A DNA stretch of 64,000 nt. Source: Taurinivorans muris. Its GTDB lineage: Bacteria; Desulfobacterota; Desulfovibrionia; Desulfovibrionales; Desulfovibrionaceae. Positions 60,047-64,000 of this stretch are shown piece after piece. Within the stretch, counting starts at the first letter, position 1, and each line of letters begins with the position of its first letter. Under the pieces are notes generated by a model that saw nothing but the letters and a program-made list of their open reading frames with translations, did no database searches and had not been told where the DNA came from. The position numbers and the translations under genes are program-made. The stretch spans positions 1,302,001 to 1,366,000 of the forward strand of contig NZ_CP065938.1 in the NCBI RefSeq assembly GCF_025232395.1. Reading direction: 5' to 3'.

Positions 60047-60764
60047 ATTTTCTCCGCAGTTCCCAAACATTCACGCCGGCAGGCAAAATATGTTCGGAAA
60101 TTTTCGGACTTATCTCCGCATACACTTTTTCTACGGAAAAAGAAAAATTATTCGCTTCCGTTAAAAAATGCTGATAAATACTTCTGCCCGGTTCCGCTAT
60201 CCAGAATAAGCCCTCATCGGTTAACGCATAATCGAGAAACGTCAGAATTTCCGGCATGGATTTTTTTTCATACGCAATATCAGCCGCCCAAATAAAGGAA
60301 AACGCTTTTTGCTCAACGCACGGATTTCGCCAATCAAGTTTCAGCGTGCAGAGTGAAGCCGAGTTTGCTTCTTCAAATTTCCGAATATCGTCACAAAAAG
60401 GCACTGTGTTTTTCAAGGCGTTGAAACGGGCTAAGTTTAAGGCGTTTTCTTCATAATCGCAGGCTAAGACTTTAGCCCCGCAGTGCACGCCGCAAAGAGC
60501 GGTGAACCCTAAACCGCACCCCAAATCCATGCAGGACAGCCCTTTTAAAATATCCCTGTTCCGCCAAAGCCACGAGGCAAGCCCGAAACTGGAACCCCAT
60601 AATTCCGCCCAATAGGGCAAACGTTCATCATCATAAAACGCCTGCAAGGCTTCCCGATCATTATCCATATTCTCCCACAGGGTTTCCATGTCCGCGCGGT
60701 AAATATGCCACTGCCTGCCTATATGCGAAAAATGCACGCTGTCTTCTTCTTTGTAACACATCAT
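60045..60764 (-). CDS. Class I SAM-dependent methyltransferase (Methyltransf_16-like)
   Basis: A 239-residue methyltransferase with the SAM motif I in MDLGCGLGFTALCG (about 79-92) and a Trp-rich N-terminal stretch (LPYWAELWGSSFGLASWLWRNRD). The AELWGSSFGLASWL segment resembles the N-terminal PYWAxLWxSGxxLAxxL of lysine or protein methyltransferases (METTL21/PrmA-like). The substrate is not known. Its ATG overlaps the xerC stop by 4 bases (ATGA), so the two are co-translated. Confidence 0.8.
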   Translation of the reverse strand: MMCYKEEDSVHFSHIGRQWHIYRADMETLWENMDNDREALQAFYDDERLPYWAELWGSSFGLASWLWRNRDILKGLSCMDLGCGLGFTALCGVHCGAKVLACDYEENALNLARFNALKNTVPFCDDIRKFEEANSASLCTLKLDWRNPCVEQKAFSFIWAADIAYEKKSMPEILTFLDYALTDEGLFWIAEPGRSIYQHFLTEANNFSFSVEKVYAEISPKISEHILPAGVNVWELRRK

Positions 60765-61723
60765 TTCTTATCCCCAGCCTTGGTTAAATTTTCCGGAACC
60801 GTATCAGCCAAAGGATGGGCGTTATCATAACTTTTCATAAGCGCGTCCATATCCAAATGGGTGTAGCGCTGTGTCGTAGCGATTTTGCTATGCCCCAAAA
60901 GCTCTTGCACGGAACGCAAATCCGCTCCGCCTTCAAGCAGATGCGTGGCAAACGAATGCCTCAAATCATGAACGGAAACATGCGTCGCAATACCCGCTTT
61001 TTTACGGTAATATTCAATAATTCTGTTGGCTTCCCTGCGGTTAAGGCGCTTTCCCCTCTTGCCTATGAAAAAGGCTTTTTCCGTATGCTCCGAAGCAAGA
61101 GCAGTTCTTTTTTCAAGCCAGACCCGCAAGGCTTGGCGGCACGTGTCTGAAAGGGGCACAAAACGCTCCTTGCCGCCCTTTCCAAAAACTTTTATTTCTT
61201 TGCTCCCCTGCTTATAGTCCTGCACGTTCAAGGCAAGCGCTTCCGAAATACGCAAACCGGAACCATAGAGCAATTCCATCAAGGCATTGTCCCGATAAAA
61301 AAATTCATCTTCAAAATCCGTTTTTTCTTCATCAAGCATGCTGACCACCTGATCGACGTTAAGCATGGCGGGATGATGAATTTCCTGCTTAGGGTTCCGC
61401 ACGCCGAGCATGGGGTTTTTCTGAACGTATTTTTTTTGCAGCATGAAACGGTAAAATGACCGCAAACAGGAAAGTTTTCTCGCCATGGAACTTTTATGTA
61501 TTTTCTGCTTGTATAAAAAAACAAGAAATTCCTGAATATCTTTCTTGTGCACATTTTCCAGCTGCGCAAGGCTTTTCCCCTTTTCCCGCAAAAAAATTTC
61601 AAATTCCCGCAAATCAATGCGGTACGCGCTGACAGTCGCCGAAGAACAGTTTTTCTGAAATTCCAAATGGGCGAGGAAAAGAACAACATTTTTGCAAGCT
61701 TCAAAAGGTTCTTTATTCATCAT
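60761..61723 (-). CDS. xerC: Tyrosine recombinase XerC
   Basis: A 320-residue tyrosine recombinase. The N-terminal core-binding domain starts with FLAHLEFQKNCSSATVSAYRIDL, and the catalytic residues are Arg in LYGSGLRISEALAL, Lys in FGKGGKERFVPL, His-x-x-Arg in VHDLRHSFATHLLEGG, His in LLGHSKIATTQRYTHLD, and Tyr in the last. It resolves chromosome dimers with a partner at dif. Overlap of 11 bases with dprA upstream shows tight coupling. XerC rather than XerD is likely from the sequence start and gene order, but not certain. Confidence 0.9.
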   Translation of the reverse strand: MMNKEPFEACKNVVLFLAHLEFQKNCSSATVSAYRIDLREFEIFLREKGKSLAQLENVHKKDIQEFLVFLYKQKIHKSSMARKLSCLRSFYRFMLQKKYVQKNPMLGVRNPKQEIHHPAMLNVDQVVSMLDEEKTDFEDEFFYRDNALMELLYGSGLRISEALALNVQDYKQGSKEIKVFGKGGKERFVPLSDTCRQALRVWLEKRTALASEHTEKAFFIGKRGKRLNRREANRIIEYYRKKAGIATHVSVHDLRHSFATHLLEGGADLRSVQELLGHSKIATTQRYTHLDMDALMKSYDNAHPLADTVPENLTKAGDKK

Positions 61724-63326
61724 AAACCCTATACCTCGCCCCTGCTTCTTTGATTATTGCGCCTTCAACTTCCAATAGCAAAAGTTCGGATGAGAGCGCC
61801 GCCATATCCGTTTCCGCTTGTCCAGACTGCAAAAACCGCATGATTTCGTCAGCGGATAACGCCCCGTTTTTCGCCAATATCCGCACAATGGGATTATCGC
61901 TTTGAAGTATCCGCCTTTTTTCTTTCTTTTTGGGCGCGGGTATTGCGAGGGTTGCGGGAGTCGCGGGAGTCGCAGAAGAAGCGCTCTTTTTCTTGGAACC
62001 GAGCTTTTTTGCAGGATTTTCTTTCATCAAAATATGCCGCGCCATTTCCCCGAAATCAAGGGACATGGGCATGAGTTCCTCGTCGGCTTTAGGACGGGCA
62101 AGCAATAAACGGGCCTTATTTTTTTTCTTGTCTGACGGTACGGGATAAATATGCGTTTCCTGCCGCGCATTATTCGTACCGCTCCGCTCCTGAGGCAAAT
62201 CTTCGTTTTTTATTTGGGCGCTTTTTACAGAATTTTCTTCGCCTGTACCGTTTTTTGCGGAATGTTCCGCAGCCAAGCTTTTTTCTGCGCCGCGTTCCAA
62301 GCTGTTTTCATTTCGTATCGGCAACGCTGTATTATCGCTGATATTTCGTTTTTCGGCACTGTTTTTTCCCGAAGAGTTTTTTAACAGATTTTCATACTGC
62401 AAGGACAAATAAGGCACTAAATCCGCAACAATGGCATAACTGTCATCAACAAGCAAAGCACCCTCTTCAAGCAGTTTTTGTCCGCCGAGGCTGTGTTTTT
62501 CCGTCAAGGGACGGCAAACATAAACATTCTTATTTTGCTCCAAAGCAAGACGGGCTGTTATCAAACTGCCGCTTTTCAAAGCCGCCTCAACAATGAGGAC
62601 GCCCTCCGAAATACCGGTGATAAGCCTGTTTCTGACAGGAAAATTTCGTGCACTCGCCTGCGCAAAAGGTGGAAACTCACTGATTAAAAGCCCGTGTTCG
62701 GCTATGCTGTGATATAATTCCTCATGCTTTTGCGGATAGACAACATCAATGCCGGTGCCTAGAACCGCAATGGTTTTTCCCTGCGCTTCCAAAGCCCCTT
62801 TATGGGCTGACCGGTCAATGCCGAGAGCCATTCCGGAAACAATGACAATGCCTAGACCGGACAATTCCCTTGCTATTTCCTCTGCTTTTGCTTCGCTTTG
62901 CCAAGAAGCTTTTCTTGAGCCGACAACGGCGAGGGCGGGCGAAGAAAGCAAAGCACTGTCGCCTCTTGCGTAAAAAAAAGGCGGCGCATCGATAATCTGT
63001 TTTAATGCAAGCGGATAACGGTAATCCGTCCACAAAACAATTTCGCAATCAATCTTGCGGGCGTCCTGCCATTCCTGCAAAGCTTTTCCGCGCCATGTGC
63101 CGTTCTTAAGACACGTGCGGGCAGCTGATGGAATTTTTTGGGCGAACGTATCGATATTGGCAAGAGCCTGTTTTGAAGACAAACATTCATACGCCTGATA
63201 GGCAGACCCGTAATGCCGCAGCAGCTTTGCCGATAAACGGGGACTCATTCCCCCGCAATAGCGCAAAGCAAGGCTAGCCCAAAATTCCTTTTTGGCTTGC
63301 CCGGTCAGCCTATCAAGAGCGTTCAT
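61713..63326 (-). CDS. dprA: DprA, DNA-processing protein
   Basis: A 537-residue protein that loads RecA on single-stranded DNA during uptake. The Rossmann-like core holds AVVGSRKASWQSEAKAEEIARELSGLGIVIVSGMALGIDRSAHKGALEAQGKTIAVLGTGIDVVYPQKHEEL as fragments VVGSRKAS, IVSGMALGIDRSAH, and LGTGIDVVYPQKH (about 145-220). The C-terminal winged helix is at about 475-537. Between core and wing lies a long linker rich in Glu, Asn, Ser and Lys, including a run of ATPATPAT, which makes the protein some 150 residues longer than usual. The start lies 3 bases after the cpoB stop. Confidence 0.92.
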   Translation of the reverse strand: MNALDRLTGQAKKEFWASLALRYCGGMSPRLSAKLLRHYGSAYQAYECLSSKQALANIDTFAQKIPSAARTCLKNGTWRGKALQEWQDARKIDCEIVLWTDYRYPLALKQIIDAPPFFYARGDSALLSSPALAVVGSRKASWQSEAKAEEIARELSGLGIVIVSGMALGIDRSAHKGALEAQGKTIAVLGTGIDVVYPQKHEELYHSIAEHGLLISEFPPFAQASARNFPVRNRLITGISEGVLIVEAALKSGSLITARLALEQNKNVYVCRPLTEKHSLGGQKLLEEGALLVDDSYAIVADLVPYLSLQYENLLKNSSGKNSAEKRNISDNTALPIRNENSLERGAEKSLAAEHSAKNGTGEENSVKSAQIKNEDLPQERSGTNNARQETHIYPVPSDKKKNKARLLLARPKADEELMPMSLDFGEMARHILMKENPAKKLGSKKKSASSATPATPATLAIPAPKKKEKRRILQSDNPIVRILAKNGALSADEIMRFLQSGQAETDMAALSSELLLLEVEGAIIKEAGARYRVYDE

Positions 63327-63329
63327 GCC

Positions 63330-64000
63330 TTATTGCGCACCCATGGCTCTTGCTTTTTGCGCCGCGCCGGACTGCGGCCAATCCTCGATAAGCACGAGAT
63401 AATGCAGGCTCGCATTTTCCTTATCCCCGAGGCGTGCGTAGCTCATCGCTGTTTTCAATAAGGAATCCGCTGTCTTAGGGTGCTTCGGATACCTTGTCTG
63501 CACTTCTTTGAAAGAGAAAATCGCCTGCGGATAAATAGCCCTTGCATACAAGGTTTCTCCTTTCCAATACAAGGCATTCGGCGCAAGCACATCTTGCGGA
63601 TATTTAGCTAAAAACTCGTCAAAAACTTTTTCAGAAGCGGCATATTGCTTCTTCTGATACAAATTGTAAGCCTTATCGTATAATTGCCTGCTTGTCTGCG
63701 GCTGATCAGTTGTTTGAGCCGCCGTAGGAGGCTGATTCGCTTCAGCTTGAACCGTCGGTGCGGTTTGGTTTTGTACAGGCTGTGCCTGCTGCGCTTGAAC
63801 CGCTTGTCCTGTTCCAGATTGCGTTCCCTGTTGCGCCTGAGCTGTTTGCCCAATCGTTTCAACCGTTTTTTCGGAAGCTTGCGCTGAAGTTTCCGCTTTC
63901 AGCTCTTTGCCTGCAGGATTTTGCCCGGCATTTGCCTTTTGTTCCGGCTGAGTTGCTGTCTGAACCGCTGTTTCCTGCGGTTTGCCGGAAGCCGCAATTT
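63330..64000 (-). CDS. cpoB: CpoB/YbgF, Tol-Pal system protein (C-terminal part)
   Basis: The gene runs off the right end of the window, and about 222 codons are seen. The C-terminal TPR domain (SRQLYDKAYNLYQKKQYAASEKVFDEF, LAPNALYWKGETLYARAIYPQAI, KTADSLLKTAMSYARLGDKENA) is the YbgF/CpoB type, which links Tol-Pal with cell-wall synthesis at division. Before it is a low-complexity linker of about 110 residues rich in Gln, Ala, Thr and Pro. The usual N-terminal signal peptide and trimer coil are outside the window. dprA follows after 3 bases. Confidence 0.85.
   Translation of the reverse strand, partial: IAASGKPQETAVQTATQPEQKANAGQNPAGKELKAETSAQASEKTVETIGQTAQAQQGTQSGTGQAVQAQQAQPVQNQTAPTVQAEANQPPTAAQTTDQPQTSRQLYDKAYNLYQKKQYAASEKVFDEFLAKYPQDVLAPNALYWKGETLYARAIYPQAIFSFKEVQTRYPKHPKTADSLLKTAMSYARLGDKENASLHYLVLIEDWPQSGAAQKARAMGAQ

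Noticed and set aside
61930-61980. Repeat cluster as a CRISPR or satellite
   Set aside because: It is a short in-frame Ala-Thr-Pro run within dprA.

Overview
The window reads as a stretch of chromosome from a Gram-negative, flagellated bacterium, most likely a member of the Desulfovibrionaceae (Desulfobacterota) with a moderate G+C content. Supports are the TAXI-type TRAP system with a fused permease, the pyrK-pyrD pair followed by pgpA and a stand-alone IMP cyclohydrolase, the tRNA-Gln/prs/rplY order, TrmFO beside MnmG, an AddA/AddB pair, a small protein resembling a Desulfovibrio-specific family (28160), and sigma-54-type sites before flagellar and periplasmic stress genes. The host assignment is inference; no rRNA is present. 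There is no intact mobile element, no CRISPR array and no prophage, so this is largely core genome.

Layout. 1-6 kb: the end of mnmG, two identical tRNA-Asp genes, a divergent pair of small genes sharing an operator-like promoter region, a cysteine synthase gene followed by a broken GNAT acetyltransferase, and trmFO. 6-9.2 kb: an EF-G-like GTPase and a TtuA/Ncs6-type tRNA thiolase. 9.5-17.8 kb: a transporter island (TAXI receptor, fused TRAP permease, a zinc-ribbon membrane protein, an NhaC-family antiporter, and two tandem sodium:neurotransmitter-type symporters). 17.9-27.4 kb, minus strand: ftsY, then an operon-like pfk-addA-addB run. 27.5-30.3 kb: two small proteins and lnt. 30.5-35.3 kb: pyrK, pyrD, pgpA, IMP cyclohydrolase and hflX, probably one transcript. 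36-40.8 kb: asd, then a three-gene envelope or polysaccharide O-acetylation module (HlyD-like adaptor, MBOAT acyltransferase, AlgJ/AlgX-like SGNH protein). 40.9-49.6 kb: a small lipoprotein, valS, an iron alcohol dehydrogenase, ispE, tRNA-Gln, prs, rplY and a CHASE-like diguanylate cyclase. 50-57 kb, minus strand: a CheW protein carrying a CZB zinc-binding domain, and the hook operon fliK-flgD-flgE. 57-64 kb: a second NhaC-family antiporter, two secreted proteins (one Spy/ZraP-like), then a minus-strand run of cpoB/ybgF, dprA, xerC and a methyltransferase.

How the parts work together. Several genes belong to translation and tRNA modification (mnmG, trmFO, the TtuA-like enzyme, EF-G-like, valS, tRNAs, rplY, hflX), others to nucleotide and precursor synthesis (pyrK/D, purH part, prs, ispE, asd, cysteine synthase). 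DNA ends are handled by AddAB, DprA and XerC. The hook operon has a well-formed sigma-54 promoter, and a second sigma-54-like site precedes the periplasmic Spy/ZraP-like pair, in agreement with the known sigma-54 control of zraP in enterobacteria. Most unusual features seen: an RTX-like repeat block inside FlgD, CheW with an inserted zinc-binding domain, a decayed acetyltransferase with two separate lesions, an EF-G paralogue lacking the catalytic histidine, and two patches that may be remains of IS5-like transposases.
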